A stretch of 58,101 nucleotides of DNA, taken from assembly GCA_002383485.1 (NCBI GenBank), contig DFYY01000015.1:1-58101 (forward strand), read 5' to 3'. The notes beneath the pieces were generated by a model that saw only the letters and a list, made by a program, of their open reading frames with translations, was not told where the DNA came from and did not search any database. Each line of letters begins with the position of its first letter. Positions within the stretch are counted from its first letter, which is position 1. Source of the stretch: Bacteroidales bacterium UBA4070. GTDB lineage: Bacteria; Bacteroidota; Bacteroidia; Bacteroidales; VadinHA17. This document shows, piece by piece, positions 7,975-17,203 of the stretch. The position numbers were made by a program, and so were the translations under genes.

Positions 7975-10632
7975 ATGAAGGAGTACAATTTTTCGGAGAT
8001 AGAAAAGAAATGGCAGGCGTACTGGGAGAAGAACAAAACCTTCAAAACATCGGACGATCTTTCAAATCCCAATAAATGCTATATCCTTGACATGTACCCC
8101 TACCCGTCCGGGGCCGGCTTGCACGTAGGCCATCCTGAGGGTTACACAGCCACTGACATTGTTGCCCGCTACAAACGCATGAAGGGTTTCAACGTACTTC
8201 ACCCCATGGGCTGGGATGCCTTCGGACTACCGGCTGAACAGTACGCCATCCAGACCGGAACACATCCGGCAATTACCACCAACAAAAACTGCGATACCTT
8301 CCGCCGCCAGATAAAGGAACTGGGCCTGAGCTACGACTGGGACCGCGAGATTAACACCACCGACCCCTCATACTACAAATGGACCCAGTGGATCTTCATA
8401 AGGCTCTACAACACATGGTATGACCACCAGACTGACCGCGGTCGCGACATAAACGAACTCCCCATACCCCTCGACGTTCTCAAGGCAGGAGATGAGGCGA
8501 GGAAGAAATATATCGACTCGAAAAGGCTGGCCTACTACGATGACGCGCAGATATGGTATTGCCCCTCCTGCCGCATCGTATGCGCCAATGAGGAGGTGCT
8601 GACAGACGGCTCGCACGAGAAATGCGGACAAAAGGTGGTGCGCAGAAACCTGAAACAGTGGATGCTCCGTATCCCCTACTATGCTGAACGGCTCCTCAGC
8701 GGCCTTGAAAACCTCGACTGGCCCGAAGGGATCAAGGAGATGCAGCGCAACTGGATCGGCCGCTCCACCGGTGCCGAAGTTGATTTCAGGGTGGCTGACA
8801 GTAAACTTAAGATTACAGTCTATACCACCCGCCCCGATACACTCTTCGGAGCGACTTACATGGTGCTCTCCCCTGAAAATCCGCTTGTAAATGAGCTGAC
8901 TGCCCCTGAACAGAAAGATAAAGTTGAGGAGTATCTCAGGGCCGCATCACTCAAATCGGACCTTGACCGCACTGACCTCGCCAAGGATAAGACCGGTGTC
9001 TTTACAGGCACTTATGCCATCAACCCGGTCAACAACAAGAATATACCCGTCTGGGTGGCAGACTATGTCCTGATGGGATACGGCACCGGGGCAATCATGG
9101 CCGTACCGGCACATGATGAGCGCGATTTTGAGTTTGCAAAGAAATTCGGACTGGAGATTACATGCATCCTATCTCCCGACGTTGATGATGCAGAACAGAA
9201 AAAACGTATCATCGCCGGCAATGAGTGCTGGAGCGGTGACGGACGTTACATCAACTCCTCGAACCCGGGCCTGGACATCACCCTCGACGGCCTGAATGTC
9301 GATGAGGGAATAGCTACCATCACAAAGTGGATCGAGAGCAGGAACATCGGAATGCACCGTGTCAACTACAAGCTGCGTGACTGGCTCTTCAGCCGGCAGC
9401 GTTACTGGGGAGAACCGTTCCCCGTCATCCACTGGGAAGACGGTACCATCAGCCTGCTCGAGGAGAAGGACCTGCCGCTTACCCTCCCTGATCTCGAGGT
9501 TTATGAGCCCGGCGTCAGCGGAGAGTCACCCCTCTCCAACGCCACCGACTGGCTGTACGTGACAGATAAAAACGGACGTCGCGGCAAGCGCGAAACCAAT
9601 ACAATGCCGCAGTGGGCCGGTTCATGCTGGTATTACCTGCGATTTATTGACCCGAAGAACGACAAAACCATATTTGACTCTGAGAAGGAACGATACTGGA
9701 TGCCGGTTGACCTTTACATCGGAGGAGCTGAGCATGCCGTGCTGCATCTGCTCTACGCCCGCTTCTGGCACAAGGTGCTGTTTGATCTCGGAGTTGTCTC
9801 AACGGACGAACCGTTCACAAAGCTCTTCAACCAGGGAATGATACTGGCGTTTGCCTACGAAACGGCAACCGGCGCCAAAGTAGCCTCGGACCAGGTAACG
9901 GAAAAAGATGGCAGGTTCTTTATCACCGATACCGGCGAAGAGGTCCGCCAGATAGTGGCGAAGATGTCAAAGAGCCTCAAGAACGTTATCAATCCCGACG
10001 ATGTGGTGAAGAGCTACGGCGCCGACACTCTCAGGCTTTTCGAGATGTTCCTCGGTCCGCTGGAGGCAACGAAGCCGTGGGACGAGAAGGGTATCAAAGG
10101 CCCTCATAACTTCCTGGCACGAGCCTACCGGCTGGTTGCCAACAGTGAAAATAAAACAGACGGTGACGAGGATACCGAAGTGCTGAAGAGCCTGCACAAG
10201 ACAATCAGGAAGGTGACTGAGGATATCGAGAGCCTTCGTTTCAACACAGCCATCTCGGCGATGATGATCTTCCTGAATGTAGCCATGAAGAAGGAAAAGA
10301 TAACCCGGGAGACTGCTTCGACCTTTGTTAAACTGCTCTCACCCTTTGCACCCCACCTGGGTGAGGAGCTGTGGCAGCTGACAGGCCATTCCGGCACCCT
10401 GGCCTATGAGCCCTGGCCCGTTGCCAACGAAAAGTATCTGAAGGAAGATCTCTTCGAGTGCCCGGTATCTGTCAACGGCAAAATGAGATTTAAAATTGAG
10501 CTCCCGGTCGATCTGTCGCGCGAAGAGGTTACCCGCATAGTCCTGGAAGACGAGAGGGCGCGGAAATGGATAGGCACAGCCAAACCAAAAGTTATTGTGG
10601 TACCCAACCGGATAGTCAACATCGTCCTATGA
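7975..10632 (+). CDS. leuS: Leucyl-tRNA synthetase
   Basis: 885 residues from ATG 7975, chosen because the opening MKEYNFSEIEKKWQAYW is the standard LeuRS N-terminus; longer in-frame starts would run into the tRNA-Arg. It charges tRNA-Leu with leucine in the cytoplasm. The class I HIGH motif is HVGH at residues 50-53 and the KMSKS motif is exact at 663-667. The editing (CP1) domain lies between them (for example TTRPDTLFGATYM and GTGAIMAVPAHDERD, with the conserved editing Asp). The C-terminal anticodon-binding domain is complete. Its stop overlaps the start of the next gene as ATGA. Confidence 0.97.
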   Translation: MKEYNFSEIEKKWQAYWEKNKTFKTSDDLSNPNKCYILDMYPYPSGAGLHVGHPEGYTATDIVARYKRMKGFNVLHPMGWDAFGLPAEQYAIQTGTHPAITTNKNCDTFRRQIKELGLSYDWDREINTTDPSYYKWTQWIFIRLYNTWYDHQTDRGRDINELPIPLDVLKAGDEARKKYIDSKRLAYYDDAQIWYCPSCRIVCANEEVLTDGSHEKCGQKVVRRNLKQWMLRIPYYAERLLSGLENLDWPEGIKEMQRNWIGRSTGAEVDFRVADSKLKITVYTTRPDTLFGATYMVLSPENPLVNELTAPEQKDKVEEYLRAASLKSDLDRTDLAKDKTGVFTGTYAINPVNNKNIPVWVADYVLMGYGTGAIMAVPAHDERDFEFAKKFGLEITCILSPDVDDAEQKKRIIAGNECWSGDGRYINSSNPGLDITLDGLNVDEGIATITKWIESRNIGMHRVNYKLRDWLFSRQRYWGEPFPVIHWEDGTISLLEEKDLPLTLPDLEVYEPGVSGESPLSNATDWLYVTDKNGRRGKRETNTMPQWAGSCWYYLRFIDPKNDKTIFDSEKERYWMPVDLYIGGAEHAVLHLLYARFWHKVLFDLGVVSTDEPFTKLFNQGMILAFAYETATGAKVASDQVTEKDGRFFITDTGEEVRQIVAKMSKSLKNVINPDDVVKSYGADTLRLFEMFLGPLEATKPWDEKGIKGPHNFLARAYRLVANSENKTDGDEDTEVLKSLHKTIRKVTEDIESLRFNTAISAMMIFLNVAMKKEKITRETASTFVKLLSPFAPHLGEELWQLTGHSGTLAYEPWPVANEKYLKEDLFECPVSVNGKMRFKIELPVDLSREEVTRIVLEDERARKWIGTAKPKVIVVPNRIVNIVL

Positions 10633-11900
10633 GATTACTTAGCTCCCTGACGGCGCTCTTTGCTGCCGCGATGCTGATCACCTCTTCCTGCGTACGCAGC
10701 GGTGCAGCCGAAGGTTCCGGCAATGCTGTTCTTACCCCGGCCTCAACTCAGGCTGACTCCGCAACGGGAACAGCCAATACGGCTGACGACAGGAATGCCT
10801 TCTTCGGTATCCCCCTCGATTCGTACAACATTATAACCGGTAATATAAAGAGGAACCAGTTCATCTCCTCCATCCTGGCATCTCACGGGGTCGACTGGAA
10901 TGATATCGAGAAGCTTCTCACTGACAACAGGGAGACATTTGATCCGCGCAAGGTCCGCACAGGCAGCTCCTACTCGGTGCTGATAACAAGGGATACCCTC
11001 AGTAAACCCGATTACTTCATATACAATCACGACCCCAGGGTCTCATACCTCTTTTCGCTGAAAGATACGCTTGCCATCTACAGGCATGATGCTGAAATAA
11101 TCCGCACACTCAGGTATTCATCCGGAACCATATCGACTTCTCTCTGGGAAGCAGCTCAGGAGAATAACCTCAACCCTAATCTCTCGGCCGAGATGTCAGA
11201 GATATATGCCTGGACCATTGACTTCTTCGGTTTGCAGAAGGGAGACAAGTTCAAGGTAATCTATGAGGAGGAGTTCATCGGTGAGGAGTCGGTAGGGATC
11301 CGCAGGATACATGCAGCCCAGTTCGAGCATGCCGGAAGCACCATCTTCGCAATACCCTTCATCCAGGACAGTGTAATGTCATTCTTTGACACCACCGGTG
11401 CCAGTCTGCGAAAGGCCTTCCTCAAGGCGCCGCTGCGCTACTCACGCATCAGCTCACGCTTCTCCGGAGGCCGTATGCATCCTATCCTCAAAATTGTGAG
11501 ACCGCATCACGGTGTGGACTATGCTGCTCCGATCGGCACACCGGTACTGGCAATAGGCGACGGCAGGGTTACCAGCACCGGTTACGAGGGCGGAGCCGGA
11601 AGAATTGTGAGGATCAGGCATAACAGCGTTTATTCCACTGCCTATATGCATCTCTCACGCTTCGGGCCGGGGATATCATCAGGGGTATATGTGAAACAGG
11701 GTCAGGTCATCGGATATGTGGGAAGTTCAGGCCTCTCTACAGGTCCTCACCTTGATTTCAGGTTCTACCGCAACGGCTCGCCCATTGATCCGCTAAAGGT
11801 GGAGGCCCCGCCGGTCAATCCTGTTGCACCTGAATCCATGGAGGAGTTCGGCAATGTGGCAGAAGGGTATATCAACCTGCTGGGCACAATAAGCTATTGA
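10629..11900 (+). CDS. M23 family peptidase, lipoprotein
   Basis: 423 residues. The start at 10629 overlaps the leuS stop by four bases. A signal peptide ends at TSSC, so Cys21 is probably lipidated and the protein anchored in the envelope. An N-terminal LysM/OapA-like region (about 65-130) is followed by a LytM/M23 domain. The first zinc pair is His293-x3-Asp297 (HHGVDYAAP). The usual HxH is His374-Leu-Asp376 (GPHLDF), so the second zinc histidine is an aspartate. M23 enzymes cut peptide cross-bridges in peptidoglycan; those lacking ligands may act only as activators of other hydrolases. Whether this one is catalytic is open. Confidence 0.88.
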   Translation: MRLLSSLTALFAAAMLITSSCVRSGAAEGSGNAVLTPASTQADSATGTANTADDRNAFFGIPLDSYNIITGNIKRNQFISSILASHGVDWNDIEKLLTDNRETFDPRKVRTGSSYSVLITRDTLSKPDYFIYNHDPRVSYLFSLKDTLAIYRHDAEIIRTLRYSSGTISTSLWEAAQENNLNPNLSAEMSEIYAWTIDFFGLQKGDKFKVIYEEEFIGEESVGIRRIHAAQFEHAGSTIFAIPFIQDSVMSFFDTTGASLRKAFLKAPLRYSRISSRFSGGRMHPILKIVRPHHGVDYAAPIGTPVLAIGDGRVTSTGYEGGAGRIVRIRHNSVYSTAYMHLSRFGPGISSGVYVKQGQVIGYVGSSGLSTGPHLDFRFYRNGSPIDPLKVEAPPVNPVAPESMEEFGNVAEGYINLLGTISY

Positions 11901-11903
11901 GGA

Positions 11904-11965
11904 TTTGCGATTTGCGATTTGCGATTTGCGATTTAAATCGGACATCGCAAATCGAAAATCGAAAA
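11904..11965. repeat. Intergenic 7-base tandem repeat with inverted half
   Basis: Four copies of GATTTGC plus GATTT are followed by the inverted, decayed set AAATC, GCAAATC, GAAAATC. The element fills the gap between two convergent genes and could fold into a hairpin, perhaps ending both transcripts. Related 7-mers occur at 22927-23056 and 45761-45800. Confidence 0.75.
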
Positions 11966-11970
11966 TATAT

Positions 11971-12537
11971 CTATTGCCTGATCAGCTCCTCTATGACCCG
12001 GGGATAATGCTCATATTCGAGGGCGTGGACACGCTCCGCCAGGCTGTCCGCATCATCACCGGGAAGTACCGGGCACCGGGCCTGGAAGATAATATCACCT
12101 GAGTCATAATGTTCATTCACGTAATGAATGGTAATGCCGCTCTCACTGCATCCGGCATCAAGCACTGCACGGTGTACCCTGTCACCGTACATCCCCCTGC
12201 CACCGAACCGCGGCAACAGGGCAGGATGAATATTGACAATACGGCCCCGGAAAGCATCAATCACATCCTGCGGAACCAGCCACAGAAACCCCGCCAGAAC
12301 CACGAGGTCAGTCTCCCTGCGACGAAGCATCATAAGCACCTCTCCGGTCTCATAAAATTGAGCCCGGTCGAAAAAAAATGCATCCACCCCGTGTGCCGCA
12401 GCCCTTTCCAAAACCTTAGCCTGAGGCTTGTTCGACAAAACAAGCGTCACTTGCGCATTTTTATCGTTCGAAAAGTACCGGATGATGTTTTCAGCATTGG
12501 TACCGTTTCCGGAGGCCAGTATGGATATATGCTTCAT
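11971..12537 (-). CDS. purN: Phosphoribosylglycinamide formyltransferase
   Basis: 188 residues, full length for PurN. It transfers a formyl group from 10-formyl-tetrahydrofolate to GAR, the third step of purine synthesis. The opening ISILASGNGTNAENI is the phosphate-binding loop. The catalytic Asn-His pair is in NIHPALLP and the catalytic Asp in YDSGDIIFQ. Bacteroidota PurN usually shows the GGRGMYGDRVH segment seen here. It is a single gene, convergent with the M23 gene and divergent from acpP. Confidence 0.95.
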   Translation of the reverse strand: MKHISILASGNGTNAENIIRYFSNDKNAQVTLVLSNKPQAKVLERAAAHGVDAFFFDRAQFYETGEVLMMLRRRETDLVVLAGFLWLVPQDVIDAFRGRIVNIHPALLPRFGGRGMYGDRVHRAVLDAGCSESGITIHYVNEHYDSGDIIFQARCPVLPGDDADSLAERVHALEYEHYPRVIEELIRQ

Positions 12538-12650
12538 TTTCTGCTGTTTAGCGTATAATGTTTCACCGGAGGCCGGCAGCTAAAAAATGATATTAAAATG
12601 CTGAATTTCTTAACTTTATGCACGCAGTTATGTAAATTTCCGGTAAATTG

Positions 12651-12682
12651 CTTGAAAAATATAGTACAAATATATTTCTTTG
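12651..12682 (+). promoter_or_regulatory. Possible promoter of the acpP-fabF-rnc operon
   Basis: CTTG at 12651-12654, 20 bases, then TTTCTTTG at 12675-12682. Spacing is ideal, but each box has one mismatch to TTTG and TAnnTTTG. It would give a leader of roughly 35 bases before acpP. Confidence 0.4.
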
Positions 12683-12722
12683 CAGAGTTTTAAAAACGAG
12701 TATTAACGTAAAACTGATTAGT

Positions 12723-12959
12723 ATGTCTGACATTTCTACAAGAGTAAAGAAGATCATCGTTGAGAAGCTTGGCGTTGATGAAGCAGAGGTTACTCCCGAA
12801 GCACATTTCACTAATGACCTTGGCGCAGACTCTCTTGACACTGTCGAGCTGATCATGGAATTCGAAAAGGAATTCAACATCGGAATTCCTGATGACCAGG
12901 CAGAAAGCATTAGCACAGTAGGCGAAGCCATTAAGTATATCGAAGAGAACGCCAAGTAG
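12723..12959 (+). CDS. acpP: Acyl carrier protein
   Basis: 78 residues from ATG 12723; an upstream in-frame start would add a non-ACP stretch crossing the promoter. It is small and acidic and carries growing fatty acyl chains. Ser37 in LGADSLDTVEL is the site for the 4'-phosphopantetheine arm. The rest (EFEKEFNIGIPDDQAE) is the standard helix II-III sequence. It sits 21 bases before fabF, as is usual in Bacteroidota, and also serves lipid A acylation by LpxA and LpxD encoded later in the window. Confidence 0.97.
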   Translation: MSDISTRVKKIIVEKLGVDEAEVTPEAHFTNDLGADSLDTVELIMEFEKEFNIGIPDDQAESISTVGEAIKYIEENAK

Positions 12960-12980
12960 ATATCATCTTATAACCCCGAG

Positions 12981-14228
12981 ATGAGGCGTGTAGTAGTTAC
13001 CGGGATGGGGGCTCTGACCCCCATCGGCAACAATCTGCAGGAATACTGGAACGGTCTTGTTGACGGTGTCAGTGGTGCCGGTTTGATAACCCACTTTGAT
13101 ACCACCAGGTTCAAGACGAAGTTTGCCTGTGAGCTCAAGAACTATGATCCTGCTCAGTATTTTGACAGGAAGGAGTCGCGCAAGATGGACCGCTACACTC
13201 AGTATGCACATATTGCAGCCGACGAAGCAGTCAAAAATGCAGGTCTTGATCCCGAGGCAACCGACAAGGACCGTTGCGGTGTCATCTGGGCCTCAGGCAT
13301 TGGCGGCATAGATACTTTCATGGAGGAAGTAAAAGGGTTTGTTATGGGTGACGGCACACCCCGTTTCAGCCCTTTTTTCATTCCCAAGATGATAAGTGAC
13401 ATCGCCGCCGGAATGCTTTCGATCAAGTACGGCTTCCGGGGCCCTAACTTTGCAACGGTTTCAGCATGTGCATCCTCTACAAATGCACTTATTGACGCCT
13501 ACTATTACATCATTCTCGGAAAAGCCGACGTTTTCATCGCAGGAGGATCGGAAGCATCAATCAATCCGGCAGGCATAGGCGGTTTCAACTCCATGCAGGC
13601 TATGTCAACAAACAACGAGGAGTATACAACCGCTTCCCGTCCCTTTGATGTCACCCGTGACGGGTTCGTCATTGGCGAGGGTGCCGGCGCACTCATCCTT
13701 GAAGAACTGGGTCATGCAAAGGCCAGGGGTGCAAGAATCTATGCCGAAGTGATCGGCACCGGCCTCACAGCCGACGCATATCACATCACCGCTCCTCACC
13801 CTGATGGCATGGGAGCCATCAACGTCATGAAGCAGGCCATCGAAGAGGCCGGCCTGAAACCCTCGGACCTTGATTATATAAACGTCCACGGTACAGCCAC
13901 CCCGCTGGGTGACATAGCTGAGATCAGGGCCATCATCAACGTCTTCGGTGAGCATGCTTATAAACTCAATATCAGCGCAACAAAATCGATGACCGGCCAT
14001 CTCCTCGGCGCCGCCGGTGCCGTGGAAGCCATAGCCACAATCATGGCAGTGGTGCATGATACCATGCCCCCCACAATCAACTTCAGGAATCCTGATCCGG
14101 CAATTGACCAGAACCTGAACCTTACGCTGAACAAGGCCCAGAAGAGACCGGTGAAGGTGGCTCTTAGCAACAACTTCGGCTTTGGCGGACACAACGCATC
14201 TATTTTGGTCAGGAAATTCGAAGAATAG
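12981..14228 (+). CDS. fabF: 3-oxoacyl-ACP synthase II
   Basis: 415 residues. It condenses malonyl-ACP with acyl-ACP during fatty-acid elongation in the cytoplasm. The catalytic Cys163 lies in SACASSTNAL, the same number as in E. coli FabF. The two catalytic histidines are in NVHGTATPLGD and SMTGHLLGAAGA. The C-terminus NNFGFGGHNAS is typical. It follows acpP closely and its stop overlaps the GTG start of rnc, so the four genes acpP-fabF-rnc-IPExxxVDY form one operon. Confidence 0.97.
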   Translation: MRRVVVTGMGALTPIGNNLQEYWNGLVDGVSGAGLITHFDTTRFKTKFACELKNYDPAQYFDRKESRKMDRYTQYAHIAADEAVKNAGLDPEATDKDRCGVIWASGIGGIDTFMEEVKGFVMGDGTPRFSPFFIPKMISDIAAGMLSIKYGFRGPNFATVSACASSTNALIDAYYYIILGKADVFIAGGSEASINPAGIGGFNSMQAMSTNNEEYTTASRPFDVTRDGFVIGEGAGALILEELGHAKARGARIYAEVIGTGLTADAYHITAPHPDGMGAINVMKQAIEEAGLKPSDLDYINVHGTATPLGDIAEIRAIINVFGEHAYKLNISATKSMTGHLLGAAGAVEAIATIMAVVHDTMPPTINFRNPDPAIDQNLNLTLNKAQKRPVKVALSNNFGFGGHNASILVRKFEE

Positions 14229-14965
14229 TGTTCCTGCTTCACAGGAAGAAAAACAACACGCTCATTCATGACAGGAGCGAATTCCGGTCAGGACTGAAAA
14301 AACTCCTTGGCTTTCGTCCTGTTAACCTGCGACTGTATGAAATGGCCTTCATACACCGTTCCGCCACATACACTCTTCCCGACGGCGTAAGAATCAATAA
14401 CGAACGGCTCGAATACCTCGGTGACGCCATCATTGACAGTATCGTGTCGGATTACCTCTTCAGGCTATACCCCGAGGCCACGGAAGGTTTCCTTACTAAA
14501 ACAAGAGCCCGTATCGTCAATCGCGAGACACTCAATCAACTTGGCCTCTCCATGGGCCTCGACCGCCTTATAGTCTCAAACCTGGGACCATCTGACTCTC
14601 CCCGCAATCTCTACGGCAACGCGGTTGAAGCACTCGCAGGCGCCCTCTTCATTGATACCGGCTATGAGCGCACACGTAAATTCATAATCGAAAGGGTGCT
14701 TAAAAAACATCTCAATCTCAACGAGGTGCTGGCAGCCGAGACGGACTATAAAAGCCTTATCCTGGAGTATTGCCAGAAAAACAAACAAAAGCTTAACTTC
14801 ACATTCCGGGAGAAGCCATCCGGCAGCAACGGCCACCCTCTCTTCACCGTCACCCTGGAGATAAACAACGAGATAATCTCGCAGGGCGAAGGAGCTACGA
14901 AGAAGGAAGCAGAGCAGGATGCGTCAATGGCAGCCCTCAACAAGCTCGGGATAAGGAAGAAATGA
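14228..14965 (+). CDS. rnc: Ribonuclease III
   Basis: 245 residues from a GTG start that overlaps the fabF stop; no ATG is available before the conserved region. It cleaves double-stranded RNA, including rRNA precursors. The signature ERLEYLGDAIIDSIVSDYL carries the catalytic acids, with a second acidic Glu in NAVEALAGALFIDTGY. A C-terminal dsRNA-binding domain ends with GEGATKKEAEQDASMAALNK. It is also the host enzyme expected to process the tracrRNA-crRNA duplex of the type II CRISPR system in this window. Confidence 0.95.
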   Translation: MFLLHRKKNNTLIHDRSEFRSGLKKLLGFRPVNLRLYEMAFIHRSATYTLPDGVRINNERLEYLGDAIIDSIVSDYLFRLYPEATEGFLTKTRARIVNRETLNQLGLSMGLDRLIVSNLGPSDSPRNLYGNAVEALAGALFIDTGYERTRKFIIERVLKKHLNLNEVLAAETDYKSLILEYCQKNKQKLNFTFREKPSGSNGHPLFTVTLEINNEIISQGEGATKKEAEQDASMAALNKLGIRKK

Positions 14966-15390
14966 GCAGGGAAAGGAAAATCACAAGACACACCATCGAA
15001 AGTGCGGTACCACAACCATTCTTTTTCCTAGGTGTGGTCTCAGCCGAACCTGACTACCGGCTCTCGGTAATGATCAACAGGCACCTTGGAACCGACCTGC
15101 GTAAGTGCCCGGAAGACATAATACTTGATACAGCCGCCGGTACACGGAGTTTTTCACGCTTCGCACCGGGAAACAGAGCTTTTGCCCTGATCTCAAACCG
15201 AAGCGGCGGGACCGTGCTTCTGAAAAAGCTTAAAAACATTGATTATCTCCTGGTGCCGTCTCAACAGCATGATATAAAAACGGCCGGACAGCTTGCAGCA
15301 TCACTCAGACTCATCCCTGAAATAACTGCAGTGTTCATTCTTGACAGCAGCGAAACAACCGACAGGAACATCGCCCTGCTGGCCCAGTAA
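14962..15390 (+). CDS. IPExxxVDY-family protein
   Basis: 142 residues, starting within the rnc stop (ATGA). The family is defined by a C-terminal IPExxxVDY-like motif and is found next to rnc in Bacteroidota. Here the motif appears as IPEITAVFI, so the last two positions are diverged. Other visible landmarks are FFFLGVVSAEPDYRLSVMIN near the start and LKNIDYLLV in the middle. There is no signal peptide or membrane segment. Function is unknown. The call rests on the motif and the neighbourhood rather than strong similarity. Confidence 0.7.
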   Translation: MSRERKITRHTIESAVPQPFFFLGVVSAEPDYRLSVMINRHLGTDLRKCPEDIILDTAAGTRSFSRFAPGNRAFALISNRSGGTVLLKKLKNIDYLLVPSQQHDIKTAGQLAASLRLIPEITAVFILDSSETTDRNIALLAQ

Positions 15391-15397
15391 AAAGAGA

Positions 15398-15425
15398 AAG
15401 AGGAGACAATTTCTCACCTCCTCTT
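15398..15425 (+). terminator. Hairpin after the fatty-acid operon
   Basis: An 8-bp stem, AAGAGGAG (15398-15405) with CTCCTCTT (15418-15425), starts seven bases after the stop. It is not followed by a clear T-run, so termination may be weak. Confidence 0.45.
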
Positions 15426-15559
15426 CAGTGTTAACCCTAAAACTAACCTAACCTATGAAAAAAACTCCATTGATGTTATAACAATTATCGTGCCATAACT
15501 GATGCAAATATGAGAAATATTTCCGGACCTATCTCTTAAGGATATGTTAATATATTGAT

Positions 15560-15663
15560 TTTTAACATTTATTTAATATTTTGCGTTCATTAAATTTCTG
15601 CCGTTCCTGTTAAAATACGTTAACTCTGCGGATTAAGGTTTTAACAGATTATTTTTGTTAAAA
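15560..15663 (+). promoter_or_regulatory. rprX upstream region with four TGTTAAAA boxes and promoter
   Basis: The octamer TGTTAAAA occurs at 15608-15615 and 15656-15663, and inverted (TTTTAACA) at 15560-15567 and 15639-15646. The last two form a dyad with a 9-base centre. A perfect minus-7 box TATTTTTG (15650-15657) lies inside the dyad, with TCTG 21 bases upstream. The predicted start falls at or just before the ATG at 15665, so the mRNA may be nearly leaderless. The boxes could be an autoregulatory RprY site. Confidence 0.5.
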
Positions 15664-15664
15664 T

Positions 15665-17203
15665 ATGAAGCGCTCCTACATAGTCCTCCTGGCCGTCTTT
15701 TTCTTTCTTGCCATCTCTGCGCTGGTGATTATCCAGGTCAGGTGGATCAACAACGTGGTGAGCGCCGAGGATCAGGAATTCAGGTTCGGCGTCAACGAGG
15801 CCCTGAAGGAGGTGGTATCCGACCTTGAAAAGGCTGAGACCTACAAGCGCATAATCGGTGAGATCAATCCTCAGTCCCAGCCCTCCGGCGATGAAGAGCC
15901 GGCAGACATCTACGGCCAGCAGTCTGCCGAGTCAAAACTCCTCGAAAAATATGGATTCGATCCTGATGTAAGGTCAGTCATCATAAGCAGAGCCGGATAT
16001 ACATATCTGCTCGATTCGGTGACTGCCGGGCCGGAATCATTTCCCGGCGACAATGAGCCGGAGGAACAGATCCTTTCCGCCGGCGCTACTACGCGGATGA
16101 CAAGCAAGATCGTCTCCATCGAGAATATCGTCAGCCGTATCCTTCATGAGACCCCGCCGCTGCGAGACCGCTTCACTCCTGAGGAGATCGAGATGTACAT
16201 CAGGAATTCGCTTGATGCCGTCGGCATCCATCTGGATTATGAATGTGCGGTGCGCGGCGCATACGGCGATATCATCTACCGCACGCCCGACTACACCGAG
16301 GGCAGCGGCGCAAACAAATACCTGCGCCAGCTTTTTCCGAATGACCCGGTGCCGGGAAACAATATCCTGACAATCTACTTCCCTAAAGAGGAGGAGTACA
16401 AATTCAGCCAGATCGCCTTCATGGCTATCTCCTCAATGCTTATAGTGTTGCTGCTAATAATCCTCGCCACCGGCACCTTCATTGTGATCTTCAGGCAGAA
16501 GAGGCTCTCCGAGATACGGAACGACTTCATCAACAACATGACCCATGAGCTGAAGACCCCCATAGCCACCATCTCGCTGGCTTCCCAGATGCTGGCTGAC
16601 AAGAGTATTCCGGAGGGCTCGCGCAACACGGAGGGACTGGCAGTAGTGATCAGCGAGGAGAGCAACAGGCTGAAAGTGCTGGTTGAGAGGGTTCTGCAGA
16701 CTGCCATATTCGAACAGTCCGAAATGGAACTGGACAAGCGCCAGGCGGACCTGCACGCAATCATTCTGAGAGCCGTGGATGCCTTTAAACTTCAGGTCAA
16801 CGGTCGAGGAGGAACCATCTCTACCTTCCTTGACGCTTCTGACCCGATTGTTACAATTGATGAGGCCAACTTCTTCAATGTCCTTCTCAATCTTATTGAC
16901 AACGCCCTGAAATATACTGTCACCACGCCGGAGATCACTGTTTCAACGGCATCATGGCACAGGGGTGTCATCATCACCGTCTCAGACAACGGTATTGGCA
17001 TCCCCCGGGAGCATCTGAAACGCATCTTTGAAAAATTCTATCGCGTTCCCGCCGGCAATACGCACAACATAAAGGGGTTCGGACTCGGGCTCAGCTACGT
17101 CAAAAAGATTGTGGATGAGCATTATGGCACCATAAAGGTGGAGAGCCAGGCCGGCAAGGGAACAAGAATAATAATCCATCTTCCAAAAGAACAGCCAAAA
17201 TGA
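15665..17203 (+). CDS. rprX: Sensor histidine kinase, RprX-like
   Basis: 512 residues. Two membrane helices (about 6-26 and 250-276) flank a periplasmic sensor domain of about 220 residues. The cytoplasmic part has a HisKA domain with the phospho-acceptor His294 in NNMTHELKTPIAT and a full HATPase: N box NLIDNALKY, G1 DNGIGIPREHL, F box EKFYR and G2 GFGLGLSYV. It phosphorylates the response regulator encoded next, overlapping by four bases. The pair matches RprX/RprY of Bacteroides, known from altered outer-membrane protein expression and stress response. The sensed signal is unknown. Confidence 0.85.
   Translation: MKRSYIVLLAVFFFLAISALVIIQVRWINNVVSAEDQEFRFGVNEALKEVVSDLEKAETYKRIIGEINPQSQPSGDEEPADIYGQQSAESKLLEKYGFDPDVRSVIISRAGYTYLLDSVTAGPESFPGDNEPEEQILSAGATTRMTSKIVSIENIVSRILHETPPLRDRFTPEEIEMYIRNSLDAVGIHLDYECAVRGAYGDIIYRTPDYTEGSGANKYLRQLFPNDPVPGNNILTIYFPKEEEYKFSQIAFMAISSMLIVLLLIILATGTFIVIFRQKRLSEIRNDFINNMTHELKTPIATISLASQMLADKSIPEGSRNTEGLAVVISEESNRLKVLVERVLQTAIFEQSEMELDKRQADLHAIILRAVDAFKLQVNGRGGTISTFLDASDPIVTIDEANFFNVLLNLIDNALKYTVTTPEITVSTASWHRGVIITVSDNGIGIPREHLKRIFEKFYRVPAGNTHNIKGFGLGLSYVKKIVDEHYGTIKVESQAGKGTRIIIHLPKEQPK

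Noticed and set aside
11905..12102. Plus-strand 65-codon frame at the 7-mer repeat
   Set aside because: Its N-terminus is the translated GATTTGC repeat and the rest is antisense to purN.
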